Shown here piece by piece: positions 17,367-26,540 of a stretch of 64,000 nt of DNA. Position numbers and translations under genes: made by a program. Below the pieces are notes generated by a model. It was not told the DNA's origin and searched no databases. It saw nothing but the letters and a program-made list of their open reading frames with translations. The DNA comes from Comamonadaceae bacterium (GTDB lineage: Bacteria > Pseudomonadota > Gammaproteobacteria > Burkholderiales > Burkholderiaceae_C): positions 1 through 64,000 of the forward strand of contig CANJWZ010000021.1 in the NCBI GenBank assembly GCA_947478725.1, written 5' to 3'. The stretch's first letter is position 1, and the number at the start of each line of letters is the position of its first letter.

Positions 17367-17681
17367 TCAGCTGACGTCTACCAGCACACGGCCGTTATCT
17401 TTTTTGACGAGGTAGATCCTGATATCTGCCGTCAGCGGCGCGCACATGGCCTGTCCACTGCGGACATCGAACCGGCCCTGGTGCAAGGGACATTCGATTT
17501 CGTGCCCTTCGAGATAGCCTTCGCATAGCTTGGCATTTCCATGGCTGCAAACGCCCTCAGTTGCAAACACCTCCCCGTTGATGTGGTAAAGCGCTATGTC
17601 ATGCCCTGCTGCTTGCACGCCTTTCACATCGTCGTCAGGTAGTTCATCTACTGCGCAGACGTCGATCCAGTTTTGATCCAT
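17367..17681 (-). CDS. Rieske-type ferredoxin of an aromatic ring-hydroxylating dioxygenase
   Basis: From the ATG at 17681 this is a 104-residue ferredoxin, the same length as NagAb/NahAb, with ligands Cys45, His47, Cys64 and His67 (CSH and CPLH). The start is chosen because GGAG precedes it at a 7-base spacing; upstream ATGs at 17702 and 17741 lack such a site. It carries electrons from a reductase to the oxygenase, whose alpha and beta subunits are encoded at 23255-25036. It is on the opposite strand and about 6 kb from its likely partner. No ferredoxin reductase gene is visible in the window. Confidence 0.9.
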   Translation of the reverse strand: MDQNWIDVCAVDELPDDDVKGVQAAGHDIALYHINGEVFATEGVCSHGNAKLCEGYLEGHEIECPLHQGRFDVRSGQAMCAPLTADIRIYLVKKDNGRVLVDVS

Positions 17682-17968
17682 ATAGTCTCCGTGTTTAATC
17701 ATGAGGGCATCCCAGTGCACCTTCCTTAGCCGATGTTGCATGCGAATCCGGCTGTCGGCAATGCATTGCGCAGAAAAGAAGTTGTTCCAGCAAAGTGTGC
17801 AAATGCGATCTTACGAGCGCCTAAGATTTTGTAGCGCCTATCAAGCTGGACCACCGCATGATAAGTAAAAAGTTGATCGAAATCGGTGCGTCGCCTGATC
17901 TTGCTGAGCTGTCGGACGCTTTACTAGCGCTGGGAAAACTAAGCTGGATAGATGATTTTCATACCCGC

Positions 17969-18958
17969 TCATTCGATGCCGGCAAAGCATCCTTTGAGGA
18001 ACTCTACTGCGGCAGCTAGCTTACGGGATGAATCGGTACGCTGGAGCAACACGGCGTAGATGGCGCGATGCTGAGGAACGAATTCAGACAGGATCTCCAC
18101 TAATTTGCCGTCGCGAAGGTCGTCTTCGACAAGCAGCCTGGATGTCATCGCGACACCCAGTCCGGCGATAGTGGCGATTCGCAGCACGCCCCCGCTGTCG
18201 CAAACAAGGCGTCCCTGGACGGCTACTTCGTCGATGAAATCGCCGCGCTTTATCGGCCAGTGGCTGTTGAGCGTGACGCCTCGCGAGATAAGACAGTTGT
18301 GGCTTGCGAGGTCTTCGGGCGACTGAGGTGTCCCGTGCCGAGCGAGGTACTCCGGCGATGCGCAGAACACGCGGCGATAAGGGGCAAGCTTGATGGCTAT
18401 CATGCCTGGATCCACTGTATCGGCTATGCGCACTGCTATGTCGATACGCTGCTGATAAAGATCGACCTTTTCGATGGACAGGTTCAGGTCCATTGACAGT
18501 TGTGGATGCTGCTTAAGAAAATCTGGCAGGCGCGGCGCGATACGTGCCGTCCCCAGCATCAGCGGCGCAGTGATGCGCAGGTAGCCCGTGGGCTCGTCAT
18601 GCAGGTTAGAGATGTCGGCCGCAGCCTGATCCAGCGAGAGGAGGGCTCTTGAGCAATGGTCATAGAGCAGTTGCCCGGCTTGAGTCACCATCAGTCGGCG
18701 GGTATTGCGGATGAGTAATTTTTGCCCGAGGCGCGCCTCGAGATTTGCCACACGCTTGCTGACCATGGCCGGCGTGACGTCCATCCTCCGCGAAACCTCT
18801 GAGAAGCTTCCTAATTCGACGGCCTGCGAAAAAATTCGCAAGGACGTCAGATCCTCGAAGGGGTTTTCCAGTTTGACGTTTGTAAACTGGGTGAGTTGGT
18901 TAGACATATGGGCACGCGTTACGGGAAGCGCAGCCACCGAGGATGCAGCGTCAAGCAT
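17969..18958 (-). CDS. LysR-family transcriptional regulator
   Basis: This 329-residue regulator has the LysR HTH at residues about 38-95 (LRIFSQAVELGSFSEVSRRM, TPAMVSKRVANLEARLG) and a type 2 periplasmic-binding effector domain. The ATG at 18958 lies four bases after the stop of the quinone oxidoreductase gene, so the two are probably cotranscribed and coupled. An internal ATG at 18907 would remove a 17-residue extension. It is the natural candidate to control the divergent aromatic operon beginning at 20171. Confidence 0.9.
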   Translation of the reverse strand: MLDAASSVAALPVTRAHMSNQLTQFTNVKLENPFEDLTSLRIFSQAVELGSFSEVSRRMDVTPAMVSKRVANLEARLGQKLLIRNTRRLMVTQAGQLLYDHCSRALLSLDQAAADISNLHDEPTGYLRITAPLMLGTARIAPRLPDFLKQHPQLSMDLNLSIEKVDLYQQRIDIAVRIADTVDPGMIAIKLAPYRRVFCASPEYLARHGTPQSPEDLASHNCLISRGVTLNSHWPIKRGDFIDEVAVQGRLVCDSGGVLRIATIAGLGVAMTSRLLVEDDLRDGKLVEILSEFVPQHRAIYAVLLQRTDSSRKLAAAVEFLKGCFAGIE

Positions 18959-18962
18959 TAGG

Positions 18963-19943
18963 TCATCTCGTTTTTATCACGACGTTACCAGCTCCCTTAC
19001 CCTGCTCAACCCATTCGTGGGCAGCTACTGTTTCATCAAGCACAAAAGTCGAATCGATATTGTGCTTAAGAAGGCCCTCGCTAAGCATTTTATTTAGCTC
19101 GCTAATGGCTGACTGTCGAGATGCATTGTCAAGGTTATAAACGATGAAAAACTTAATGCCCACATTCTTAAGCATGATTGGGTAGAAGGGCGCCTTAATT
19201 TCAGCCGCAGTACTGCCATAGGTAACGATCAGGCTATCCGGTTTCAGAACTTTAAGGCTGGTTTCGATGTTGGCTGCGAAGTCGACCTCCACGATCCGGT
19301 CCACCCCGCACCCTTCCGTTTCCTCCATGACACGTTTGACGACATCCTCGGTGCGGTAATTAATGACGACGTCTGCGCCTGCCTGTTGCGCGAGGACAGC
19401 CTTTTTTATTCCGCTGACAGTTGTGAGCACTTGGCGGGCGCCCAACAGCCGAGCCATCTGGATCGCGTAGTGCCCCACCGCTCCCGCTCCGCCCGGGACC
19501 AGCACGCGCTGCCCGGTAACCCCGCCGCAAACCTGTATGGCGTGTAACGCAGTCATCGCGGGAATACCAAGGCAGGCACCAGCTGGCATATCGACGCAAT
19601 CCGGCAACCGGACAGCTTGCGACGCCGGCAACACAACATACTCGGCCGCGGTGCCGTTCGGACGACTCCACGCTGCGTTCCAGGTCCAAACGCGTTGACC
19701 GAGTCGCTCACGGTCAACGTTCTCGCCAACCTGGTCGATCACGCCTGCGCCGTCGCTATGCGGGATAACCCTCGGAAAACTCATGGCTCGCACGCCCGAC
19801 CTGGATTTCACATCCGACGGATTAACACCGCTGCTGTGCAGCTGGACCCGGACCTGGCCCAGGCCTGCCTGCGGAGTCTCCATCTCTACGATAGATATGA
19901 CATCGCGAGCTGCTCCGGTTTTTTCGTAAATGGCCGCGCGCAT
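18963..19943 (-). CDS. NADPH:quinone oxidoreductase-like MDR-family protein
   Basis: This 326-residue medium-chain dehydrogenase/reductase lacks the zinc-ligand cysteines. It begins with the typical MRAAIYEKTG start. The nucleotide-binding motif PGGAGAVGHYAIQMARLLGA lies near residue 150-170. The HSDGAGVI segment near 65 is also typical of the quinone reductase/zeta-crystallin branch. It would reduce quinones or alpha,beta-unsaturated carbonyls with NADPH. It is divergent from the FAH-family gene with about 230 bases between. Confidence 0.88.
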   Translation of the reverse strand: MRAAIYEKTGAARDVISIVEMETPQAGLGQVRVQLHSSGVNPSDVKSRSGVRAMSFPRVIPHSDGAGVIDQVGENVDRERLGQRVWTWNAAWSRPNGTAAEYVVLPASQAVRLPDCVDMPAGACLGIPAMTALHAIQVCGGVTGQRVLVPGGAGAVGHYAIQMARLLGARQVLTTVSGIKKAVLAQQAGADVVINYRTEDVVKRVMEETEGCGVDRIVEVDFAANIETSLKVLKPDSLIVTYGSTAAEIKAPFYPIMLKNVGIKFFIVYNLDNASRQSAISELNKMLSEGLLKHNIDSTFVLDETVAAHEWVEQGKGAGNVVIKTR

Positions 19944-20170
19944 GTGTCCCCTTTTAAAGTCACCAGCTCTGCCGACGCTGTTTGGCGGATCATAGCTTTA
20001 ATGTCGCTTGATGCCAACGAGACGCGAAGATTTCGCAGCCTCAACTGTGCACAGGTGTTCACTGGAACAAGTGCTTTTCCTCAAACGGCATTGCGCAGTG
20101 CAGGCCAATAGCCGCAAACTTGGGTTCATGCCTTCGCCGTCGGCCGGATCAGGCATTTAAAGGACGTAAC

Positions 20171-21046
20171 ATGAAGCTGGTTAGTTTTATTGATCGGGTC
20201 ACAGGCGTGAACAAGGCCTCCTACGGAGCACTTGACGGAGACCGTTTAGTTGACCTTTCAACGCGTGAAGCACCAACATTACGCGGCGCACTTGCCACCG
20301 AAGGCGTGGAGGGTTTGCGGCAGAGGTTGGAGGCGCGCCGCAAAGATGCGGGTGTCCCGGCGAGCAGCGTTCAGTTGCTGCCGCCGATTCCGGATCCTGA
20401 AAAAATACTTTGTATCGGCCTGAATTACTTTCTGCACGCGCAGGAAGTCAATATGCCGGTGCCATCCAACCCGTCGGTATTCGTGCGTTACCCCAATTCT
20501 TTCGTTGGACAAGGCCAACCTGTTTTGCGTCCACCGGAGTCGGAGCAATTCGATTACGAGGCAGAACTGGCTGTCGTGATCGGACGCGGCGGGCGACGTA
20601 TCTCCGAAGCCCAGGCCATGCAACACGTGGCCGGCTATAGCTGCATGGCAGAGAACTCCGTGCGGGATTGGCAAAGGCATTCAGCACAGGCCACACCAGG
20701 AAAAAATTTCTTTCACAGCGGCGCCATAGGTCCCTGGCTCGTTACAGCTGATGAAATTGCCGACGTGAGCAGGCTGGAAATTATTGGTCGGCTCAACCAA
20801 GAGGTGGTGCAGCGCGATAAGCTCGATCAACTGATCTTCAGCATTCCGCGTCTGATCGCCTATCTGTCCACGTTCACCGAACTTGTGCCGGGTGACGTGA
20901 TCGCCACAGGCACTCCGGCGGGTGTGGGGTTATCGCGCAAACCTCAGCGCTGGCTGCGGCCGGGCGACATTTTTGAAGTAGAAATTACGGGGTTGGGCAC
21001 GCTGCGAAATCCTGTTAACGATGACCACATTTCACAGGAAAATTGA
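20171..21046 (+). CDS. Fumarylacetoacetate hydrolase-family protein
   Basis: This roughly 291-residue protein starts at the ATG at 20171, which follows AAAGGACG; the open frame upstream lacks such a site. It has the FAH core with ILCIGLNYFLHAQE and the metal-site segment FDYEAELAVVIGRGG, then the GDVIATGTPAGVG motif near the end. Family members hydrolyse C-C bonds in diketo acids such as fumarylpyruvate, the last ring-cleavage product of the gentisate pathway. Beside a Rieske oxygenase of salicylate 5-hydroxylase type and a gentisate-dioxygenase-like cupin, a fumarylpyruvate hydrolase role is plausible. Confidence 0.88.
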   Translation: MKLVSFIDRVTGVNKASYGALDGDRLVDLSTREAPTLRGALATEGVEGLRQRLEARRKDAGVPASSVQLLPPIPDPEKILCIGLNYFLHAQEVNMPVPSNPSVFVRYPNSFVGQGQPVLRPPESEQFDYEAELAVVIGRGGRRISEAQAMQHVAGYSCMAENSVRDWQRHSAQATPGKNFFHSGAIGPWLVTADEIADVSRLEIIGRLNQEVVQRDKLDQLIFSIPRLIAYLSTFTELVPGDVIATGTPAGVGLSRKPQRWLRPGDIFEVEITGLGTLRNPVNDDHISQEN

Positions 21047-22038
21047 TGACAAAAACAGCACTTTGGCTGAGCGAGCAAGACGTCACGTCCTTGGTCTCGC
21101 TGGACGACGCTATCACGGCGCTCGAGGCGGGACTGCGGTCGCAGGGTGAAGGTGAGGGACAAAATATCCCGAAGGCGCTGGCCGCTTATGGCGACGGTTC
21201 TTCCATGCATTCGTTGGGCTCTGCTCTGCCTGCCTTGGGCTACGGCGGCTATAAAAACTGGGTCCACACCAAGCGTGGCGCCAAAGCCGTGTTCGTCCTC
21301 TTCGACGCGGTCGAAGGCCGACTTCTCGCCATCATGGAGGCCAACTCGCTTGGCCAGATGCGAACCGCGGCGATGACCGGTCTGGGAACCAAATGGATGG
21401 CACGTGAAGGCGCCAATGACATGGCGCTCATTGGTTCGGGTCGACAGGCTATGGCGCAGGTGGCCGCCATCAATGCAGTTCGTAAACTTGCGAGAATTCG
21501 AGTTTGGAGCCCAACACCCGAAAAGCGGCAGGCATTCGCGGTACAACTACGCGACAAATTCAGCGCCGAAGTGGTGGTTGCCCCAAGCATTGAAGCTGCC
21601 ACCGAAGGGTCTACTCTTGTCACAGTCGTCACGCGAGCACAGGATGCGTTTCTGAAAAGCAGCATGCTTCCAGCAGGCGTGCACTTGAATGCGGTGGGCG
21701 CGATCCTACCTGCCAATGCAGAACTCCATCAGGACGTGGTCGCACGTGCTGGATTCATTGCGGTCGATGACGTAGCCGGCGTAAAAAAGGCGTCCCGTGA
21801 GTTCATCGAATTTTTTGAGAAAGGTGAAGGAATAGGCAATTGGAATCGTGTTCACTCTCTCGGAAAGATGATTGCCGATGACGAACGACCACCGTCCAAC
21901 ACGGACCTCACCATGTTCAAATCTGTTGGGATGGGTATCTCAGACCTTTCGGTTGCTATCTTGGCATATGAAAGGGCAAGCAAGGCTGAGATTGGGGCAA
22001 GCCTTCCCCTCATGGACGCATCGCCCCTGCGTTTTTGA
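21046..22038 (+). CDS. Ornithine cyclodeaminase / mu-crystallin-family protein
   Basis: This roughly 330-residue NAD(P)-binding protein starts with an ATGA overlap with the FAH gene. It shows the family motifs: the VHTKRGAKAVFVLFD strand region, the GQMRTAAMTGLGTKWMA segment and the Rossmann motif LIGSGRQAMAQV near residue 125. Members reduce or deaminate cyclic and linear amino or imino acids. Its presence inside an aromatic oxygenase operon is unusual and suggests that the substrate or a product carries nitrogen. The specific reaction is unknown. Confidence 0.88.
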   Translation: MTKTALWLSEQDVTSLVSLDDAITALEAGLRSQGEGEGQNIPKALAAYGDGSSMHSLGSALPALGYGGYKNWVHTKRGAKAVFVLFDAVEGRLLAIMEANSLGQMRTAAMTGLGTKWMAREGANDMALIGSGRQAMAQVAAINAVRKLARIRVWSPTPEKRQAFAVQLRDKFSAEVVVAPSIEAATEGSTLVTVVTRAQDAFLKSSMLPAGVHLNAVGAILPANAELHQDVVARAGFIAVDDVAGVKKASREFIEFFEKGEGIGNWNRVHSLGKMIADDERPPSNTDLTMFKSVGMGISDLSVAILAYERASKAEIGASLPLMDASPLRF

Positions 22039-22131
22039 CTGCGCTAGCAGAAAGTAGATACTCAACCCAGAACAATGTCGGACAAAACCGGTACCAAAAC
22101 CTTGATAAGACAACCCACAAGGAGACTTCAG

Positions 22132-23250
22132 ATGGACCCGCAAATTAAATTGATAGACGTGAGTGGCGCCTTAGCCCGCGAACAGGCTTTCTGGCCAACA
22201 GTTGTGCTACCCCGAGCCGCCATCGATGCAGAAATTGAGCGGCTGGCCAACCTGCCACGCCCTGCCAACGGACGCCGCGCAGCGTCAATCAACCATCCGA
22301 TGAACAACGGACCCGTTCCAGCTTTCGCGCCGGGTATCGACGTCCATATCGAAGTGCTGAAACCCGGTGAAAAAACCGACGCCGTGATGAGAAACTCTAG
22401 TCGGGTTGACATGTGCATTCGTGGTAACGGGCTGGTCACGATCGGGCAGTCGCAGTTCAAGGCGGAAAAGTTCGATGTTTGGAACACGCCTTCGATGGAG
22501 CCGTTCAGTTATCGCAATGATTCGACTGACCTCTTTGTTCGCTTGTCATACAGCAATTCGCCTCTCCTGGAAAAGCTGGAAGTGCACTACGCCGACTTGA
22601 GTCCTGCCGCTTCGATTAAGGAGGCGGTAGCGCCAGACACGACAGATGCGTCCACCAAAGATGGCGTTCGTGCGCGCGACATCGCAAAGCCCATCTATGT
22701 TGGTAGTGAAGGTGCTCAGATGCTAGGCTACGAATGGCTGGTTGATATCGATACGGTGAAATCCAAAGCTTTACATTGGCCATGGGAAGTTGTCGCGCCG
22801 CATCTGGAAAACGTTTACGGGCTAGATAAGGCGTATACCGGCCGCCACCTGTATGTGCTGTATAACCCGGCGACCGAACGTCGAATCGGCACCTCGCATA
22901 GTTTTTTTGCCACCATCGCGAAATATCCTCCCGGTAAGGTTGACAGGCCGCACCGACACAGCTCGGTCGCCATTAACTACATCATGTGGGGGCACGGCAA
23001 AAGCGTGGTCAATGGCCAAAAGATTGAATGGGAAGCCGGAGATCTGCACTTTTCAGCTCCAGGATGGTCGGTCCACAACCATGCATCTCGCGAAGAGGGT
23101 TTCGTCGCTCTGACCGTCCAGGATCATCCATTGCAAATCGCCATGGAATCACTGCTTTGGCAGGAAACACTGAAAGAACCGATCCACAAACTTGGCGCCG
23201 ATGACGGCGGTATCCAGACCAATCTTTCAAGCCAGTTGAAAGCTGCTTGA
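22132..23250 (+). CDS. Bicupin protein, gentisate 1,2-dioxygenase-like
   Basis: This 372-residue protein starts at the ATG at 22132, preceded by AAGGAG. It has two cupin domains. The second keeps metal-binding histidines: PHRHSS near residue 272-276 and HNH near 312. The first cupin (around 95-135, MCIRGNG) lacks an HxH motif. In classical gentisate dioxygenases the metal site is in the N-terminal cupin, so this is a related ring-cleavage or modifying enzyme with the active half at the other end, or an enzyme of different function. It lies directly upstream of the oxygenase beta subunit. Confidence 0.8.
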   Translation: MDPQIKLIDVSGALAREQAFWPTVVLPRAAIDAEIERLANLPRPANGRRAASINHPMNNGPVPAFAPGIDVHIEVLKPGEKTDAVMRNSSRVDMCIRGNGLVTIGQSQFKAEKFDVWNTPSMEPFSYRNDSTDLFVRLSYSNSPLLEKLEVHYADLSPAASIKEAVAPDTTDASTKDGVRARDIAKPIYVGSEGAQMLGYEWLVDIDTVKSKALHWPWEVVAPHLENVYGLDKAYTGRHLYVLYNPATERRIGTSHSFFATIAKYPPGKVDRPHRHSSVAINYIMWGHGKSVVNGQKIEWEAGDLHFSAPGWSVHNHASREEGFVALTVQDHPLQIAMESLLWQETLKEPIHKLGADDGGIQTNLSSQLKAA

Positions 23251-23254
23251 GGCC

Positions 23255-23776
23255 ATGATTGAAAGATTGGAAACCCTGACGTCGGGGGAGCTACCGGCGG
23301 CCAACGAACTGCGCAGTTTGACGGAAGATGTGCGTGCGCTGTACGAAGACGTCGCCTGGCACCTGGACGACGACCAGATCGAGAGATTCCCGGACTTCTT
23401 CATCGACGACTGTTCTTATCAGGTGGTTTCACGAGAGAACTTCGCCGAGGGCCTGCCGCAGGCAACGATCTATTGCGACGGTATTGGCATGGTACGTGAT
23501 CGGGTGATCGCGTTACGACAAACGCAGGTTTATGTTCCGCGATCCTGGCGTCACTTCATCAGCGGAGTACGGGTGATGGCGGTGGTAGGTGAACATTTTC
23601 ACGTCAGTGCCAACTTCCTGATCACCGAAGCCATGTCCGACCAGGATCCGACCCTGTTCTTGGTCGGCCAGTACTTGGGAATCCTGGTGCGCGTCGAAGG
23701 TCAGTTGAAGTTCCGGCAACACCTGGCGATCTACGACAACTACCACGTCCGGCGCTCTTTGATTGTGCCGGTTTAG
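23255..23776 (+). CDS. Aromatic ring-hydroxylating dioxygenase, beta (small) subunit
   Basis: This 173-residue protein has the NTF2-like fold of oxygenase small subunits, recognised from the DDQIERFPDFFIDDCSYQV, RDRVIALRQTQVY and the conserved RHFISGVRV segments. The small subunit stabilises the alpha3beta3 oxygenase. Its gene precedes the alpha gene, whereas in nagGH-type operons the large subunit comes first. It starts five bases after the cupin stop and ends 21 bases before the alpha subunit. Confidence 0.9.
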   Translation: MIERLETLTSGELPAANELRSLTEDVRALYEDVAWHLDDDQIERFPDFFIDDCSYQVVSRENFAEGLPQATIYCDGIGMVRDRVIALRQTQVYVPRSWRHFISGVRVMAVVGEHFHVSANFLITEAMSDQDPTLFLVGQYLGILVRVEGQLKFRQHLAIYDNYHVRRSLIVPV

Positions 23777-23797
23777 ACAAAGACAAGGGGAACATGT

Positions 23798-25036
23798 ATG
23801 GGAATAAGCCTGAATGCAGAGGTTGGCGCCAGGGCCTGGCCCAAAGAGGGATGGTCTCGGGTACCTTTTTGGGTCTATACCGATCCTGAGCTTTACAAAC
23901 GCGAACTCGATCTCTTTTTCTACGGCCCCAGCTGGAACTATGTGGCGCTTGAATGCGAGATACCGGAAAAAGGCTCTTTTAAGCGCAGCTGGATCGCAGA
24001 GCGGCAGGTAGTCGTGGTCCGCGGCGAGGACGACGAAATCCACATTTGGGAAAACCGCTGCGCCCATCGCGGTGCGCGCTTATGCTGGAAAAATAAGGGA
24101 AAGGAAGAGTCGTTTACTTGCCCATACCACCAGTGGAACTTTGCACTTGACGGCAAATTACAGGGTGTTCCGCTCAAGCGCGGCGTTTTGAAAAAGGGCG
24201 GAATGCCGCCAGACTTCGATAATGCCAACCACGGCCTGACGCGTTTGCAGGTGCATGTGGAAAACGGCACCATATGGGCGAGTTTCCATCCTGAGCCACC
24301 AGCCTTCGCCGAATACAGTGGCCCCCAAGTGATGGCCCACATCCATCGCCACTTCCCCGGCCGCAAGCTCAAGCTGCTGGGCTATAACCGGCAGCTGATC
24401 CCGAGCAACTGGAAGCTGTACTTCGAAAATCTGAAAGACCCTTACCACGCAACGCTACTGCACTCGTTCTTGATCACCTTCGGGCTCTGGCGCGCGGATA
24501 CCGAATCCCAATCCCTGCCCGCCGTGTCCGGTCACAGCTTGATGGTGTCGCGCAATGTCGGCAAGAAAATGACGGACGTTAATGCCGACATCACCCGTTT
24601 TAAGGACGCACTGGAACTGCACGATATCGACACGGTGACCCCTCTCAGAGAGTTTTCCGACGGCCAGGTGGTTGCCATCACGCACTTCCCGAGTGTCGTG
24701 ATTCACCAGCAGGCCAACACCTTCGGCATGCGGCACATTATCCCGAAAGGTGTCGATTCCTTTGAGCTGGCGTGGACCTTCTTCGGCTATGAAGACGACA
24801 GTGACGAGATGACCCGCCTGCGCGTGCGACATGCGAATCTTTACGGCCCAGCGGGTTACGTTGCGATGGAAGACGGGGAGGTGCTCTCCGAATCTCAAGC
24901 TGGAGCGCACCACGCCGATGCGTTCAGCGCGGTGCTCGAAATGGGCGGCCGCGATGTCCAACCGCAGGACCACATGGTCACTGAAGTGCTGATTCGCGCT
25001 TTCTACAAATATTACCGCGAAGCGATGGGAATATGA
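23798..25036 (+). CDS. Aromatic ring-hydroxylating dioxygenase, alpha (large) subunit (salicylate 5-hydroxylase/anthranilate dioxygenase type)
   Basis: This 412-residue oxygenase component has a Rieske centre with Cys88, His90, Cys108 and His111 (CAHRGA and CPYHQW) and a mononuclear iron site with Asp214, His217 and His222 (NLKDPYHATLLH). The DPYHATLLH spacing and the following TFG resemble NagG-type salicylate 5-hydroxylases and AndAc-type anthranilate dioxygenases more than naphthalene dioxygenases. It would hydroxylate a benzoate-type ring using electrons from the ferredoxin at 17367. An AAGGGGAAC site precedes the start. The exact substrate is not determined. Confidence 0.92.
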   Translation: MGISLNAEVGARAWPKEGWSRVPFWVYTDPELYKRELDLFFYGPSWNYVALECEIPEKGSFKRSWIAERQVVVVRGEDDEIHIWENRCAHRGARLCWKNKGKEESFTCPYHQWNFALDGKLQGVPLKRGVLKKGGMPPDFDNANHGLTRLQVHVENGTIWASFHPEPPAFAEYSGPQVMAHIHRHFPGRKLKLLGYNRQLIPSNWKLYFENLKDPYHATLLHSFLITFGLWRADTESQSLPAVSGHSLMVSRNVGKKMTDVNADITRFKDALELHDIDTVTPLREFSDGQVVAITHFPSVVIHQQANTFGMRHIIPKGVDSFELAWTFFGYEDDSDEMTRLRVRHANLYGPAGYVAMEDGEVLSESQAGAHHADAFSAVLEMGGRDVQPQDHMVTEVLIRAFYKYYREAMGI

Positions 25037-25578
25037 GCGCCGATGGCTTGAAGCGCCTTTCACTGGAAGAAGTTGAGCCCGTATTGCGCACCGAACTTGA
25101 GCCGACCGTCGCCAGGCTGGGCTACTTCGGCGAATTTTTCCAGGTGTTCGGCGCCGTTCCCGGCGCAGTTACCGCTTTTATGGCTTACACAAAAGCCGTC
25201 AAGGCGCCGCTGGCGGACAATGAGAACGAAGTTTTGGCCCTAACGGTCTGCACGGCGCTAGATGACAGCTATGAACGGATTCAACATGAGCGCCTGAGCA
25301 TACGACTTGGTTTTGATACCGACTGGATCGCAGCGGCCGAAGGACGCACCGGCGCAAACATGGCGATGCTGAGCGCCGAAGAGACTGCGTTGCGCGAGCT
25401 GGCGTTGGCCGTCATCGCAACGCACGGCAAGGGCTGCCAGGCTGCGGTCGCCGCTGCGACCAGCGTACTTGGCGCGCAGAAGACAACGGCGGCCTTACTG
25501 CAGATCACGCGCTTCATGAGCATCGCTACCTTGTGCAACGCACTGGAACTGTCTCTACCTGTGCCATCCGTTTTCTAG
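25033..25578 (+). CDS. AhpD/carboxymuconolactone-decarboxylase-like protein
   Basis: This 181-residue, mostly helical protein starts with an ATGA overlap with the alpha-subunit stop. The central helix LALTVCTALDDSYERIQHER resembles the active-site helix of AhpD-like proteins, but only one of the CxxC cysteines is present, so a peroxidase function is unlikely. The C-terminal helix pair (ITRFMSIATLCNALEL) is also typical. Its role in the pathway is unknown; a decarboxylase-like or accessory function is possible. Confidence 0.65.
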   Translation: MSADGLKRLSLEEVEPVLRTELEPTVARLGYFGEFFQVFGAVPGAVTAFMAYTKAVKAPLADNENEVLALTVCTALDDSYERIQHERLSIRLGFDTDWIAAAEGRTGANMAMLSAEETALRELALAVIATHGKGCQAAVAAATSVLGAQKTTAALLQITRFMSIATLCNALELSLPVPSVF

Positions 25579-25620
25579 ATACTAGATACTAATTTTTGAA
25601 TCCATCCCGAAAGTTTCGCA

Positions 25621-26520
25621 ATGATCAAGCTGAAGCCCGACTTCCTCGTCGGATCCTACCCGCCCATCACCACTCCTTTCCGCGAAGGCACAGTCGACCT
25701 GGACACCTATGCGAAGCTGCTGGAGTTCCAGGTGAAGAATGGAACCCACGGTATCGTTGTGAACGGCACCACCTCCGAGCCTTCGACACTCACCGTCGAT
25801 GAGCGCAACCAGCTTGTCAAGTGCGCAGTCGAAGTGGTGGGGAAACGTATTCCGGTAGTGGCACAAACCGGCTCTCAGTCGCACGCGGAAACGGTGGAAC
25901 TGACAGAATTTGCGACGAAAGCTGGCGCCGATGCTTTGCTGGTGGTCACGCCTTACTACATTCGTCCTTCGCAACGTGGACTGGTCGCCTACTACGAAGA
26001 CATCGGCAAGCGCACCGACCTGCCGATGTTGCTCTACCATATTCCGGGTCGCGCTGCAGTCTCGGTAGAGATCGACACACTGCGGCAGATCGCCGACAAA
26101 GTCGAGCACTTCGTTGGCATCAAGCACGCCGTGAACGACCATGGTTTTGTCACCAGCATGATCCAGAGCCTTGGCCCAGAGTTTCGCATCTTCGTGGGGC
26201 TCGAGGAGTTCACCTACCCGATGATGGCGCTGGGCGCGCACGGCACCATGAATGCCGTCGCCAACTTGGTGCCAGACCGCATTGCGGCGCTTTGCAATGC
26301 CACGCTCGCAGGCGATATGAAGGAATCGCGGAGGTTGCACTTTGAACTGTACGGTCTGAACCAATCCATCTTCTATGACACCAACCCGATTCCGCTGAAA
26401 TACATGATGAAGCGCCTTGGGATTGTCGATCGCAATGAACACCGCCTCCCCATGCTGGCGGCCACCCCCGAACTTGAAAATCGGTTGGACGAAGTTCTCA
26501 AGCGGGCGGGGTTGCTCTGA
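25621..26520 (+). CDS. Dihydrodipicolinate synthase-family protein (DapA-like)
   Basis: This 299-residue class I aldolase-fold enzyme has the GTTSEPSTL loop near residue 43-52, the active-site Tyr139 (LLYHIPGR) and the Schiff-base Lys168 (VGIKHA). The C-terminal TNPIPLKYMMKRLG motif is close to true DapA. It lies 42 bases after the AhpD-like gene and appears to be the last intact gene of the aromatic operon. It could be a second lysine-pathway enzyme, but in this setting a catabolic aldolase or hydratase-aldolase role (as in NahE, of the same family) should be considered. Confidence 0.85.
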   Translation: MIKLKPDFLVGSYPPITTPFREGTVDLDTYAKLLEFQVKNGTHGIVVNGTTSEPSTLTVDERNQLVKCAVEVVGKRIPVVAQTGSQSHAETVELTEFATKAGADALLVVTPYYIRPSQRGLVAYYEDIGKRTDLPMLLYHIPGRAAVSVEIDTLRQIADKVEHFVGIKHAVNDHGFVTSMIQSLGPEFRIFVGLEEFTYPMMALGAHGTMNAVANLVPDRIAALCNATLAGDMKESRRLHFELYGLNQSIFYDTNPIPLKYMMKRLGIVDRNEHRLPMLAATPELENRLDEVLKRAGLL

Positions 26521-26540
26521 CGGGCCAGGCTGAGGCCCCC

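Noticed and set aside
17361..17384. Inverted GCTGGT/ACCAGC between the convergent ATPase and ferredoxin genes
   Set aside because: The arms are short, the loop is long and there is no T run; it is too weak to call a terminator.
17858..18019. Small plus-strand open frame of 53 codons between ferredoxin and LysR genes
   Set aside because: It has no convincing ribosome binding site or family resemblance and overlaps the end of the LysR gene.
25582..26442. 286-codon minus-strand open frame
   Set aside because: It is antisense to the DHDPS-family gene, whose active-site residues are intact.
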